A DNA stretch of 64,000 nt from Sordariomycetes sp. S80-01Y (taxonomy: Eukaryota; Ascomycota; Sordariomycetes), in assembly GCA_037042185.1 (NCBI GenBank), contig JAXQJY010000031.1:558001-622000 (forward strand). Direction: 5' to 3'. Below the pieces are notes generated by a model, which did no database searches, was not told the origin of the DNA, and was given only the letters and a program-made list of their open reading frames with translations. This document shows positions 11,981 through 24,172 of this stretch, one piece after another. Position 1 is the stretch's first letter. Every line of letters begins with the position of its first letter. Position numbers and translations under genes: made by a program.

Positions 11981-14900
11981 TCAAACAGTGGACCTGTACT
12001 CAGGAGGCCCATCCTCCATCGCTTGCTCCAACAGCTCCCTGACCCCCTCCATTTCTGCCAGTTCCAAAGGTCTTAGTCCGTTTACATCTCTAGCGTTCGG
12101 ATCAGCCCCGTGCCTCAAAAACAGCCTCACTGCCTCCATTATCCCACGCCACGCGGCTAGGTGAAGAGGCGTGTTCCCACCGTTGTCCCTCGCACTTAGA
12201 TCTGCACCGCTTTGAACCAGGAAGCGAGCATTCGCTGCTGCTACTGCTGGGTCGAGAGAGGAAAAACGATCGTGCTGAAGCTGCTGTGATGTCTCGTATT
12301 CATAGAAGACGTGATGTAGGGCAGTCATGTCGGCACTGTCTTTGGCGTTAACATCGAGACCCGACGAGCCGCCGTCGAGAAGGGCAGCTAGGATATCGGT
12401 TGAATCAGTGGAAGGCGAACCAGCGGCCATGTGGAGGACTGTGCGTCCATAATCATCGACGTGGTCGACTTCGACGAACTCCTCCATGAGCCATTGAACG
12501 ACGGAAAGGGCTCCGCAGCGGGCTGCGGCATGAAGGGGGCGGACACCGTCTAGGTCGGGCTTTTCGAGGGTCTTGCTGTCTATCATGAGCCTTTTGAGAA
12601 TGTCTATGTTGTTTTTGAGCTGGCCGTTGGCGATGGCGAAATGAAAGGGAAGTTGGCCTCGGGTATTTTCGATGCTGCGGTCGGCGCCGTGGCGTAGGAG
12701 GCTTTCTATGAATTCGTCCGGGCGTGTTGCAGCAGCGTCGTGAAGAGGAGTGTTCCCGAAGCAGTCAATGGAATCGGTTTCAAGTCCAACCTTTTTGAGT
12801 AAATACTCGAGGACTGCCGGGGTTTCATTTGCCACTGCTAAGTGCAGACACGAGGATGCCCGCGGACTATACGACGCATGAGGATCCGCACGATTCCTGA
12901 GAAGAAGCTGTATGGACGGTACGTTGCCCCTGAGACAAGCTGCGTGGAAGAAGGAGAGTCCGTCAACCCCGGCACCAGATACGTCAGAGTCGAGTTCAAG
13001 AAAACGCTGCAACACCTCGTACCGACAATCTGTCAAGAACCAGAAAGTGCTGGCCGAGCGCTCGAAGTCAAGCTCATAGACATCAACGTCGCTGAAGATG
13101 AGATGCGAGATCTTCTTAGCAGCTTGCAAGCTTGCATCAAGACGTTCACTCTTGGCATAGCCGTGGCGGTGGTAGCGGAACTCGTCTGACAGGACCTCGC
13201 CATAGGCGTGCGTCAACCCGTAGATCGCGCCAAACCGGATTTCAGGATGGGCAAACGTGTGCGGGTCGGAGTCCAATAACGCACTCACAACCTCGATCTT
13301 GCCAGAATACGCCGCCGACACCAAGGCTTGGTTCAGGTGCATGCCGTTGTGAGTTGCATTGCACTCGGATGCTTGAGCGCCAGCGTCGAGTAGCTTCTGC
13401 ACGAGGGAGAGCTCCCCTTTTCGGCAAGCCATAGCCAGAGGCGGCTGGAACATCCACATTTCTGATTCTTTCTTGTCGGCAGAGAAGACCAAAGTTGAAC
13501 TTGTGAGAGGAAGATTCGGATCGGCCCCATGTTTGAGAAGGACATCGAGAGTCTCCTCATTGGATTTCCACACCGCGAGTTGCATGTAAGTCTGCCCGTT
13601 GTCGAGAGGCACGTTGACATCGCTGTCGTCCCGAGAAAGCAGGACATCAACAAATGATGCTAGGTTGCTTTCCACAGCAAGTCTCAGAAGCGTCGTGCCA
13701 GGCGCGAACTTCTCGCCTTCGTGCGTCGCGTTGTAGATCGTCACATAGTTCTGGAATGCCCCTTCGTCGATGCCCATGTGCTCATCCATCAAATTCGTCT
13801 GCGCGACTCCTGCTTTCTCTGCCTCCTGGAAGTGGCGAAAGCAGAAGTTGCCAGCGTAGCTGAAGAACGGGAACCTTTGCATTGTCGTCTCCTTATCTAG
13901 GCTGTCATCCTCTCGCGCGTGCCGGGCCAGGTCTTGCAGCTCGTGAAAGCCCAGGTACTGGATGCAACATCGACAGAGCGCAGTTTGCCCATCGGACATC
14001 AACTTGTCGAGGCCTTTCGAGTCGTTTTTGAGAGAAGCCGAGCTTCCTGTCAGATAGTCACGCACTGACTGGTGCATGAACTGGACAATCTGTGGACCGT
14101 TTTCGCCATCGTCATCTCCGGGTTTGGCATCCTTGACGGTCTTCACTTCTAGAAGTCCGCCGCATCGACTTTGAATTCGACGCTTCATAACGGTGTCATC
14201 CTTCACCATATTCCGAGAAACCTCGAGATCCTTGTGAAACTTGGACTCGCTGGATATTAGGGCCATCGCATAGCGGAATTCTCGAACCGTCATGGGGCGT
14301 TGTGCACACAGCACTATTGCCAACATCATGTGCGCCTCTTTAGAGTAAGTCGGGTTAATGTTGTTGAGCAACAGAGCGTATAGACCACCAAGCTGGTCAG
14401 GGATATCATCAATGATCTCCCGAAGCTCGGCAGGCGTTGAACCATCGTCCAGCGCTGTCTGAATCCGCTCCAGAGCCAAATGCGCCCACAAGAAGATGCC
14501 ATCGGCTCTGTGGATGAGATCTTTCTTCAGTTGCTTCATCTCGTCGCTAGCCCCAACGAGAGAAGTAAGCTCAGTCCAACGATCTTCAATATAAGCAGAT
14601 ATATCGGGCTCGTTATAGTCTTCCATCCTGAAGCCACCCTTGACGAATCGGTCCACGGTACTTGGAAGATCTCGGCAGGAAAAGCACACACAGACAGCAC
14701 CACTTCCGGTGGACTGGGATCCAGCTGAGCCAATCGTGCGAAGAAAATGGACAAAGTCTCCAGTTCCGCCGTTCAAGTCGTCGCACTCATCCAAGGCGTC
14801 GATGATGAAGCAAAGCCGCGAGTTCTGGGCGATGTGAGTGACGATACTGTGCAATGCTTTCTTCAAGCTGGATATCGGCCAGTGAATGAGGCCGACTTCG

Positions 14901-16464
14901 TCCGAGTCACAAAGCTCGGCTTCAGAAAACCCTGCATCGCTGGCCACGCAGAGCCATTCTTCCATCACTGCATCAAATGCCAGCGGACATTGGCGCAGGA
15001 GCTTCTTGATGGCAAGGCGCAGGAATGTGTCGAATGACTGTTCCTGGGGCGTTCCTCTGGCTGTAAAAGCATACTGAACAACAGCAGCGAACCGAGTGCG
15101 ATATTTACGTCGCACTTGATTAGAAAGCTCGTTCATTAGGAACGTCTTGCCGCTCCCAGGCTTTCCAGTCACGGCGAACAGTCCGGATCCTGTCTCCATG
15201 AACCGAGAGAGTTTGTTGTCAGGTCTCCGGAGCCACACAAGTGTCTTCTCATGCACTTCTTTGGCATTGCCGTAGGTAGATGGCAACTGTGACTCCCCCA
15301 AGCTTTGTATACATGCTGTCAAAAGGTTAGCATATTATCGTAGTAGAGGCGTTACATGATGCGAGGGCCCAGCAGACGTCCACTCCAGGTTGTGTACGTC
15401 TTGGCGCCAGACAACATCTGCGCTTTGAGTCTAACCAGGCTATAGCTTGATCCTGGTGTTGCCTGCCGTATTGATCTGCCCCGTTCTGTGACTTACCTCG
15501 CATCATCTTTTGTGAGTAGCCGTTATGAGCAGATTGAGCTACTTCATGAAGCAATCGGGCGACCTTGCGCTTTAGTGTCTGGCTGACAGTGTGATAAGCG
15601 TCATCATCCGGACCCGAGAACCGCACGAGGTGATGATGATCTCTCGCGAGTGGTATATTCTCCGAATGTTCAGAGTCGAACACAGCGGAGTCGTTGTCCA
15701 CAACCTGATCAACATCAGCATAGGTCTACATTTGTGCTCGGTGGGACTAACAAGCTCTGACATCCGAGTAGGCACTTGCTCGTAGAAGTTCACAATGGCA
15801 ATCTTCCCCTTGACCTGCATGAAGTCTGTGTTGGCGGCGAAAACATCAGGTCTCCTTGGCTGAAGGGCTGTCTTGATGTTTTTTGGAACCTCCTTATTCC
15901 CCATCTTCATCGCAGAAAGGAAGAGGTTTGAAACAGGCTTATCTAGCAAGTGACTTCCTCGGTGTGGTGTTCCAAGAAAGACGATGAGCCTTGTCGACTG
16001 CAAAGTTTGGTCAGTCGCTGAGCGGTGGGAGCTCATGACCAAGGCCTACGATCCGCATGTGAACCCCCTTTCCACAACACCGGCGATAGGCAGAAACGTA
16101 CCTTTTTTATGATGATGCCCCCTAAGCTATGGCCAATAAACACTAGTGGGCGTTTTTGTTGTTCCGATCCAATGCGATTGTTCTTCAGATGAAGCAGCAA
16201 GCTATCGGCATGCTGGGCAGCGCCTTGGATATCTGATGAGCCCGTCGACAAGTCGGCGATATAGCCGAACAGCATTATGCGGGCCGTTGGCAGGTATCTC
16301 GAAATATGCTCTGGCCAGAAGAAGCCCGTCGTCGAGTCACTGAAGGTGCGATATGGTGACCCGTTGAGGCCGTGTAGTATGACCACACTATAGTTGCGCC
16401 GATGAGCCCTTACTCCTCCACGAAGGCTGCTCGACTTACTCGACCTGGCAATTTGGAGGGTCAT
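11981..16464 (-). CDS. Fungal NLR: SesB-like alpha/beta-hydrolase, NACHT, ankyrin repeats
   Basis: Four exons (16464-16102, 16045-15752, 15704-15497, 15315-11981) encode about 1399 residues. Residues about 25-250 are an alpha/beta-hydrolase of the SesB type: HGLNG at 31-35, nucleophile elbow GHSLGG at 111-116 with Ser113, and later FLGTPHRGS. Residues about 335-500 are a NACHT NTPase with P-loop GKPGSGKT at 339-346 and Walker B IIDALDEC near 459-466. From about residue 840 to the end lie some ten or more ankyrin repeats (GNTPLHLAAWRG, GADPNARD). Such STAND proteins sense non-self and trigger cell death or incompatibility in fungi; the hydrolase would be the effector and the ankyrins the sensor. 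All domains look intact. The start codon is the least certain part; an upstream exon is possible. Confidence 0.88.
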
Positions 16465-17279
16465 GGATAACGCTGATGCCCTCACGGCGTATCAAACCCG
16501 CGTACGACGGCGGGATGGTGCCTGTGCTCGCGACCATGGCTGCTGCTGGGCCACGAGGGCTCAAGCGAATCCCAAGCTACTAGGTATCTACCGAACATTC
16601 AGCACGCCGAGTGTTGGCAATGGCCCAGATCCAGACGTACTCGAAATGTGCGACCCCTCATGTGAGGCGCGTCGTGATACGTGCAGGGGTGCGCAGTAGC
16701 GGGGGTGTAGATGTTGCGGCAGTTGCGGCTATGAACAAGGATCGGTGCGTATCGACCAGCCTCGTAGGAAAAGGACAAGGCCATTGTGAAGACATCGCTG
16801 TCAAAGGATCAGGAGGCATCGTTGAGGGTGTCGAGTTCGGTTTGAGCGCGTGGCTGATGCTGCCTGAGAGCCTTGCCGCGTCTGGTCTGTCGCAGGGGCA
16901 GGAGCAGCAACCGCGGGTGCGCCTCGCTCCTGCCTCGTTCTGGAGCCAGCTCATGCAGCCCTGTGACAGCTAATTCGATACCCCGTCGTCACCCTTGTTC
17001 GCTAACGCACTTCTTCCATTTTCGCTTCGCACAGCCTGTTCCTCCATGGCGCCAGCCAGTCAGCAACAAGCGTCATCGAGGGCTGCCCCAGACGCTGGGT
17101 GGTATGGCCCGACCCCCCTGTTGCCTCTTGCGGCTCGAGGCGAGGCGAGGATGCTCGACCAGCTGGGGTCCGGCCCGCGCCGTCAGACTGGAGACATAAA
17201 CCCTTTCTCGCGACTTCGGCTTGACCTTTGAATTCCAGATATCAAGATCCTCTGGTATCTTGAAGGTCATTCAGCCACA
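16465..17279. other. Divergent intergenic region, NLR to AAA ATPase
   Basis: 815 bases. A few open frames of 60 to 120 codons exist but show no family features and shift between Arg/Pro-rich and Ser-rich composition, as expected of noncoding GC-rich DNA. It must contain both promoters. Confidence 0.5.
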
Positions 17280-19608
17280 ATGGGTCAAGACAACGGTACG
17301 TTCAAGCACCCATGGCGGGGCGCACGAGGCGGCGGCATGAGCAGACGGAGCTGACATAGTCGCGGACAAGAATCAAACGGTGCCCGATCCCGTCACCAGC
17401 ACTTCACACGCACGCGCAGGAAGAAGGAATCGCTCGATCACGTCGGCCGAACGAACAGCATACAGGAGTTTTTCGAAGGTCCCGACTTCAATGAGTCCGA
17501 TCCCAAATGGGTCGAGACCGCCCCTCCTACGCTCCCTCAGGCAAAGAAGACCAAACATGAGGGCGCTGCGGTCCAGATTTACAAGCGTCGAGTCCAAGAC
17601 CATCGACGGGAGAAATTCTACATATACAAGATTGTGCTGCAAAGTCCAAATCTGAGGGATGTTTTGAAAGAAGCGCTCGAGTCCAACGGTATCGTGTACA
17701 AGGATAATCTGTACGCGGAGTCCATCTTCCCTCACCACGGGCTGTTCTTCGCCCTTGATCACATTGCCCATCTCACCCGTACCGCGGACGATGAAGTGAC
17801 GCGAAGTCACTGCGAGATTCTGTGCTCGATTGTGGAGGAAATGTTCAACGACACATTAGATAAGCTGGAGAAGCTGGACGACGAGCAAAAGATCACCTTT
17901 GACCTTGTCTGGACCTTGTTCCCGCCCGGCAGCATCTTCTGTACCAGATTCTACCTGAACCCGCCGTTTGCGCTGAGGGTCAAGAATCTGACGCAGGATG
18001 AGTTTCGACTGAAACTTAACTGTGAATCAGTCGTCTTCGACGGTTACCGATATGGCACTCTGGAGTTCACGTTTCGCGTGTATGCTTTCGATGGTGTGGT
18101 CGACGTTGGGTCTATCCCAGAGATGCCCTTCGTCGATTTAGACCGTAACCCGGAACTCAAGGCACGACTGATCGAGCGTGGGAAAAAGGCCTTGGACTTG
18201 CAGACAATACGATACATGACGTACAAGCCTCGGAAATCTAGCGACGACGGGCCAGAAACGACATGGCTGGAAGAAGACGTGAGTCCTAGGGCCCCAACAC
18301 GCTGCTCACCGACGCCATACTGACACAATCTAGGAGGAGCGTCGAGTGATCATCGATCCTCACTTGTACGACTTACGAAGGGCGCATTACGACGTCGAGC
18401 CACTGCCAGGCTACCTGAAACTAGGCGGTGAGGACGTCGAGGAGGAGGCTGAGGCTCTGGACAATGAGGCCACTTACAACATCGAAGTCGCCCCGTCGCG
18501 TGCAAAGAAGCCAGCGGTAAAGAAGCAGCGAGTCACCGGGCCGGACGGCAAAAGCAAAAAGGGTGGCAAAACAAAGTGTCAGTTGTATGCCGCTTTTCAA
18601 TTTCACCGCGCCTAACCGATGATTACAGGGCGTGAGGATCTCAGCAGACCGAAGCAGATTCAAATTGAACGCAACCGGCGCGTCGTTCTCGAATCTGAAG
18701 ATAACCTCCTTCTCATGTACCGTTTTGTTTCCGGCTTCTCCCTCGCCACTCGCCAATGGGAGACATTCTATGTCGAGCACCTCTACCCCGTCGAAGCCGA
18801 TAAGACCATCTTTGAAAAGGTGGTCCTCGACCCTGCAAAGAAGGACATCATCAAGACTCTCGTCGAAGCCCACAAAGACCGTCTAAATCACTACGACGAT
18901 CTGATCCGTGGAAAGGGAGAATGTCTGCTCGTCCTTCTCTCTGGGCCGCCTGGAACGGGCAAGACTCTTATGGCTGAATCACTGGCGGAGCATCTAGGTT
19001 GTCCGCTTTTGAGAGCAGACCCGAGTTACATCCAGCAGGATATCCTCGAAGTCATGCAAGGCTACGACGCTTCTCTTGGTCAATTCATGCGAGACGCAAC
19101 CGAATGGGGCGGCCTCGTCCTGTTCGACGAACCGGACTTCCTCTTCCAAACCCAAGAAGCTGACTCTGATCGCTCCGAACTTCTGGCCTTCCTGCGCCAC
19201 GCCGAGTACTTCAAAGGCATCATTTTCCTGACGACAAACGTCAACCGCAATATCGACCCTGCGGTCATCTCGCGTGCGCAGATTCATATCAAGTTCCCCG
19301 CCATGACGCGACCTCTCAGAATAAGAGTGTGGGAGAACTTTGTGGAGCGGCTGCCCGACGATGTTGGCACGCTGAGTCCGGCTGACATCGACGCCTTGGC
19401 GGCGTGGCACATCAATGGCAGGGAGATCAAGAACATCCTGAACATGAGCGTCAGTTGGTGCAGGAAGAAGTATTGCAAGCTCAGCCTGGATGCGGTGGAA
19501 AACATGATCAGGACTATCTGCTCGAGCGCAAGGAAGGAGACCGTCAATGGCGTCAAGTCGGCGACGGAAGATGAGATGAGCGGGGGCATGGATTTGCTGT
19601 CGCTCTGA
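17280..19608 (+). CDS. AAA-family ATPase with fungal N-terminal domain (DUF7025-like)
   Basis: Best model: exons 17280-17295, 17371-18278, 18334-18577, 18629-19608, giving 715 residues. A short first exon (MGQDN) joins exon 2 through an unusual ACAAG acceptor; the more standard CATAG at 17359 would put the protein out of frame with TNSIQEFFEGPDF. The middle domain (KFYIYKIVLQSP to VDVGSIPEMPF) is common in mould AAA proteins of unknown role. The C-terminal AAA module has Walker A GPPGTGKT, Walker B LVLFDEPD, and sensor-like TTNVNRNIDPA. A Lys-rich linker (KKQRVTGPDGKSKKGGK) separates the two. Cellular role is not known to me; related proteins are often near secondary-metabolism or stress genes, but nothing of that sort adjoins here. 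Confidence 0.85.
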
Positions 19609-20085
19609 GATTAGATACCCGAACAACGATTTAATGATGATTGAGGTCTGAGGTTTGTGCACAAGCCTCCAAGGATCCATGATCCTTCTCGGGTGGGTGG
19701 CATCGTTGTGGCGGTTGGTGGTAGCTAAGACGCTGTCCATCCGCCCCTTTTCAACCTTCTGGAATATGCTTTTGCTCTGACAAGTACATATCGATCGACG
19801 AAATTCGGAGCCACATTCCAGTCGAGTTGGTGCGATGCTAATTGAGCACTTCACATCAGACCCCAGCTTTTGTGGCGTTCAGGGAGTGGGCACATCCACC
19901 ATTGCTAACCATGACCACATGGAAGTTTGGGAAGAGTGGACGTGGACGTTCGCAACAGCGATCGATTAGCTTCGCAACACAGACGCCTAATTGCAAAGTT
20001 TGGATGCGTGATAATGAACGCAGGGTTACCGAATGGGTCTCTTAATATCGCTATGCGTAGTCGCTCCATAAAAGCCCGAGGAACA
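19609..20085. other. Convergent intergenic region, AAA ATPase and VPS53
   Basis: 477 bases between two convergent stop codons. Nothing coding or repetitive was recognised. Confidence 0.5.
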
Positions 20086-22652
20086 TCATCTCAAGCCGTC
20101 TTCACTACCGTCTCTCTTCCCAAACCTCGCACCCAGACCCCCGATATCCCTCTTGAAGAATTTTCCGAAATTCCTCAAATTCTCATTGATGGTCGCCTTC
20201 TCCAAGCCTTGCTGACCAGCTCTATCCGTGGCTGTGCTGATATCCCGCGCCGCGGACAGCAGCTTCTCCCCTAGACTGCCCGTCTCAAACGTCGGCGCCG
20301 CCTTCAGCGCGCTCGCGCCTCCTATGCTGCCTATTCCGGCCGTGTGGCCCATGCCCGATGTATTCATGAGAGGCGTGAGGAGCACGGACGAGGCGACTAA
20401 GCTGCGTTCATTTGAGGGGGAGTCTTTGTGTATGGTGAACAGTTCGATGAGGTGTGGGTGGTCTTGGCGTTTGACGCCCTTGAGGTCCAGGATCTTTTTG
20501 AAGTTGGTATCCGAGCGGTCGGCGATGTGAATGAGGTAGGCTTGCACTAGACCCTCAGGTGGCGAGGAGCGGACTTGTAGAGTCTTCAAGAGGGGGTCCA
20601 TGCGGTTCATGCATTGTTCTACGCGACGGACAAAAGATGCCGGTGGTTGTGTGTTGTTCGAGGAAGGGTTGTGGTGTAGGATGAGCGAGTTGAAGGCTTT
20701 CGTGAGAGCGTATTTGTCGACTTGCATCTACGAAGCGTTAGTAAATCGTCATGTGTGACATAGGACGGGAAATGTTACCTGTTGAGCGCCGGTTTCTGAG
20801 ATGGGCCGGCATTGGACGATACCATTGATGTACGCCGAAGCCAGATGCTCGACCAGGTTGTCGCAGAAGGCTCGGGCGTATTGCTGCTTCGCGACGACTC
20901 CGAGAATTTCTTCTGCCTTGCCGTTGACGTGCCGAAGAAGCTCTGTCACGTAGGAACTTTGATCACCGGCGGTGTCCATGGTGCTCCAGTTGGTATTCTT
21001 CATCTCGCGCCACACGCCCTCGCAATCAACCTCAACGATGTGCACCAGCGCCAGGACTGCGGCTCGCGCCACACCCAAGAAAGCATCTGACTGCGATGTC
21101 AGGTCAACCTTGGGCATCAAGTCGCTGTCGATTCTCTTCTTGATGCTTTCCTCCAGCTGGTTCGTGTTGATGTGCCAGAAGTCCGCTGTATTGAGAACGA
21201 GAACAACATCGTTGATCGAGGGTTCATTGTGTGCTTGCAATACATGCAGAAGAACCTGCTGCGCATAGTCGTCGAGATATTTGGCGAATATCCTCGACAG
21301 GTCGAGAAGCCGGTCGCTAGTTGACAGCTTCGCGCACTGTGACAGGGTAAGTTTATAGAAGTGGAAAAGCTCGATGGCGGATGAGATGACGGCCGACGGT
21401 GAGAACTCCTCGTCTGGCGGGATGAGCGGCTGGTTGCGGTACTTGGGGATCATCGACGAGAGCTGTTTGTCTTGTGAGTCTACCCATAGACTGAGGTATG
21501 GTTCAAATGCGACCGATATCAGTCCGTTGAAAGTATGTGGTCGTTCGTCTGCTGAGCTCAGGGTGTCGATACTGGCCCGTGGCTCGCCAGAGAAGCGCTT
21601 TTCGAGGCTCTGCTCAAAGTCGAGCGTCTCCTGCAAGCAACTCAAGAGCAGATTGACGTCAACCTTTTGACCCTCGCCTCTTCGCATGCTGCGTTCCAGG
21701 ATGAGCTTGAAGTCCTCCCTGGTGCCGTCGCAAAACGCTGTCGCAAGAGTCTCGTTCGCTTTCCAGTGCGGCGGGAAGATCGTGGCATGCTCCTCTTCGT
21801 GCGTCTTCATCATGCGCTTAAACCACGAGTATCTCCTCCCGATGTTGTCCAGATTGCCGGCCTCGTCGTTTCCACGGAAGACTTGTCGATACTCTCGCAG
21901 CTCGGTATTGACGTACCAGGTCATGAGCCTCGACTTCGCAGCATCGCCTAGCGAGTCGATCACCAAGCACGCTTCCTGCAGAACGCCCTTCTTGGCCGGT
22001 ACCTCAGCCTTCGCAAAGGCAATCTCAAAATCCTCGCAAACCTGCTCCAGCAATTCCCTCTGCAGCTCTGCCACCCCCCGGCTCAACGTCGCAATCTGCT
22101 CGATGCTGCGATAGCTGTTGAAGTGCTTCATCAACTGAATGACAGCCTGTAACAAGCCGGCACACTCCCTATACTGCCTCGTCTTCGCGAGGCCCCGAAG
22201 CTGCTCGTACGCCGTCGTCAGCATTTGCAGCCGCTTCAACGCCGTCATGCTAAGCGTCAAGTTCCGCTTCGTGCCATCCAGGCGTTTTATATCGGCCGTC
22301 ATGCTCGTGATGTTCTGTTCGGTCTCGACAGCGCGTGAGCGCACCGTCTCGATCTTGCGGAATAGCTCGGCGAGCTCCGCCTGGGCGGACTGCATGCGCT
22401 CCAGGCTCGAGTTGGGTGTGTAGGCCTGCTGGAGCTCAAGACGGTCGACGGATGAGGATAGCTCATGTTGACGGTGGTGGAGGGTTTGGGAGACTTGGCT
22501 GATGGACGAGACGGTCGAGGGGTGGGAGAAGAGGTGGTTGAGGTGGTCTATCGGGTCGTAGTCGACTAGAGGAGGTTAGCTGCGGATTGGCGGTGGGAAA
22601 GGGTAGGCTGACCTGCATCCAGAGACGCTGGTTCGTCTGTTCGCGCGCCCAT
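20086..22652 (-). CDS. VPS53: GARP tethering complex subunit Vps53
   Basis: Three exons (22652-22613, 22565-20779, 20727-20086) encode 822 residues. The first exon gives MGARTDEPASLDA and joins to VDYDPIDHLNHLF, the conserved Vps53 N-terminus. A coiled-coil region follows (QSAQAELAELFRKIETV, KRNLTLSMTALKRLQML), then the helical-rod signature with NIGRRYSWFKRMM and IFPPHWKANE. Vps53 works with Vps51, Vps52 and Vps54 to tether endosome-derived vesicles at the trans-Golgi. The last exon is a Vps53 C-terminal helical domain ending in a charged, Gly-rich tail. Introns are short (47 and 51 bases) with donors GTCAGC and GTAACA. Confidence 0.94.
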
Positions 22653-24172
22653 CGTGACGCGGTCTGGCTCACATTGAGCTCGTGGGAGAAAAGTCGATTG
22701 TGCGACGGTGGTTAGAGAAGCTCAGCCTTGGATGTCGCGTGGCGTTGATGTCGATCCCCTGCCAAGCTGAGCTTAAATCAGCTTACCCTGCACCATAGGT
22801 TTGGGCACCTGGAGTTGTCATTAATCTCGAAAGTGCGGGTAGACTCATAAAGTAATGGATAGGAATGATTGTTGAGTGCCTTATCTTTCTAAAATAATTG
22901 TGCTAGAAGTTTTCCATCTTTCTAATTTGCATTGTCTTCGTCGCTGAGATCATAAGGAACACGGCTTTATGCTTGTTGCCCAAGCAGATGGATTTCATGT
23001 AGTGCTAATGCACTCTTGAACCACACAACCTACGTCTCTTTCAGCATGAATTATCAAGTTCTGTGGGACCTCGCCAGCCCTCGACCGGCGAACAGTCCAC
23101 GACAAGAAAGGAGGCCTTTCGCATCGCCTAACGGATGTATCACTGAATGATTGGGATACTTCAAGAGTTGGGACTCAAAAGCTCTTGTGACGGCGACTTT
23201 CCATCGTTCCTTTGCAGCCTCCAAGAGACCTGCTGTGTTTATCTTCTCTGACAATCCTCTATGGCAGTGAATGGCAAACACCGGCCATTCCTAGGACCCG
23301 AAGCCTTGGGTGTGTTTCAGGCGCCACCGTTGAGGTTGCTGTGCAGTGATCTGCAACCTCCAACCATCGTGTAAGAGCTTCACTGCAATCCCTCACAGTT
23401 CCCGGGGCGAGGAGCATTGCCAATAATACTTGAAGGCTCAAGCCACCCAAGAATTTGAACACGCCGCATTCGTCGTGGCTACATGTAGCAACCAAATGGA
23501 GCCAACGACGCGGCTGCGCTTAGCGCCGACCACGCTTCATAGCCGCCGAGGTCACGAATGGACGATAGCCTCCTCACGCAACAAGTAAACTCTCTTGAGC
23601 TGCCAATTCATGAGCCATCTTGAGTTCGATATCAAAGTCATGGTATATGCGAGACTTGAGTTTGTCGGAGCCTGCCCGCGCTGGCGTTTTCCACACCACT
23701 GACAGGAGTGCATCGTTTCAGTGCATCGCTTCAACAGGTCATGTTCACCTTGGGGTGAGCGTGGGCTGAGAACATATACAAGTTCCACCCTAGCACAGCC
23801 TCGCGGCGACGAGGAGCCTGCGCTAGGTGCGCAGGGATCCGTATCAGATGCTGCAAGCCCCAACCAACACAACGCTCCAGGGGAGCAACACAGCTCTCCA
23901 GGGGACCAATTGCAAAGTTCTTTAAACGCTTCCGCTTCAGCTGCGTTAGAGCCATGCAGGAGATATCGGTGATATGGCGGCAATTATAAGCAGCTTGAAA
24001 ACCGTTCCTTGCTGCTGAATTGTTCAACAAACACTAGGTCTCAACCTCATCGATAACATACACTTATCAACTGTACGACACAACCCGACATATACCTCAC
24101 GCACGCGTCATCCGACAACAGAAATGAGCATAGCGATATTCACATAACAAAAAAGATATAGCTCAGCTGTAG
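22653..24172. other. Long divergent intergenic region, VPS53 to dynamin-like gene
   Basis: 1520 bases with no gene that I can support. Small frames on both strands lack recognisable domains. A short near-duplicate, CTCCAGGGGA followed by C/G-CAA, occurs twice near 23875-23905. The half nearest VPS53 is AT-rich. Confidence 0.5.

Noticed and set aside
16611-16973. 120-codon frame in the gap between the NLR and AAA genes
   Set aside because: No conserved pattern, no splice partners and unclear start; left as intergenic.
17360-17655. Exon 2 of the AAA gene in the VADKNQTVPDP frame, from the CATAG acceptor
   Set aside because: That frame ends at a stop at 17653 and cannot reach the conserved domain without an implausible extra intron of 40 bases or less.
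22653-24172. Search of the largest gap for a mobile element or tRNA
   Set aside because: No terminal inverted or direct repeats, transposase or polymerase motifs, or tRNA folds were found by eye.
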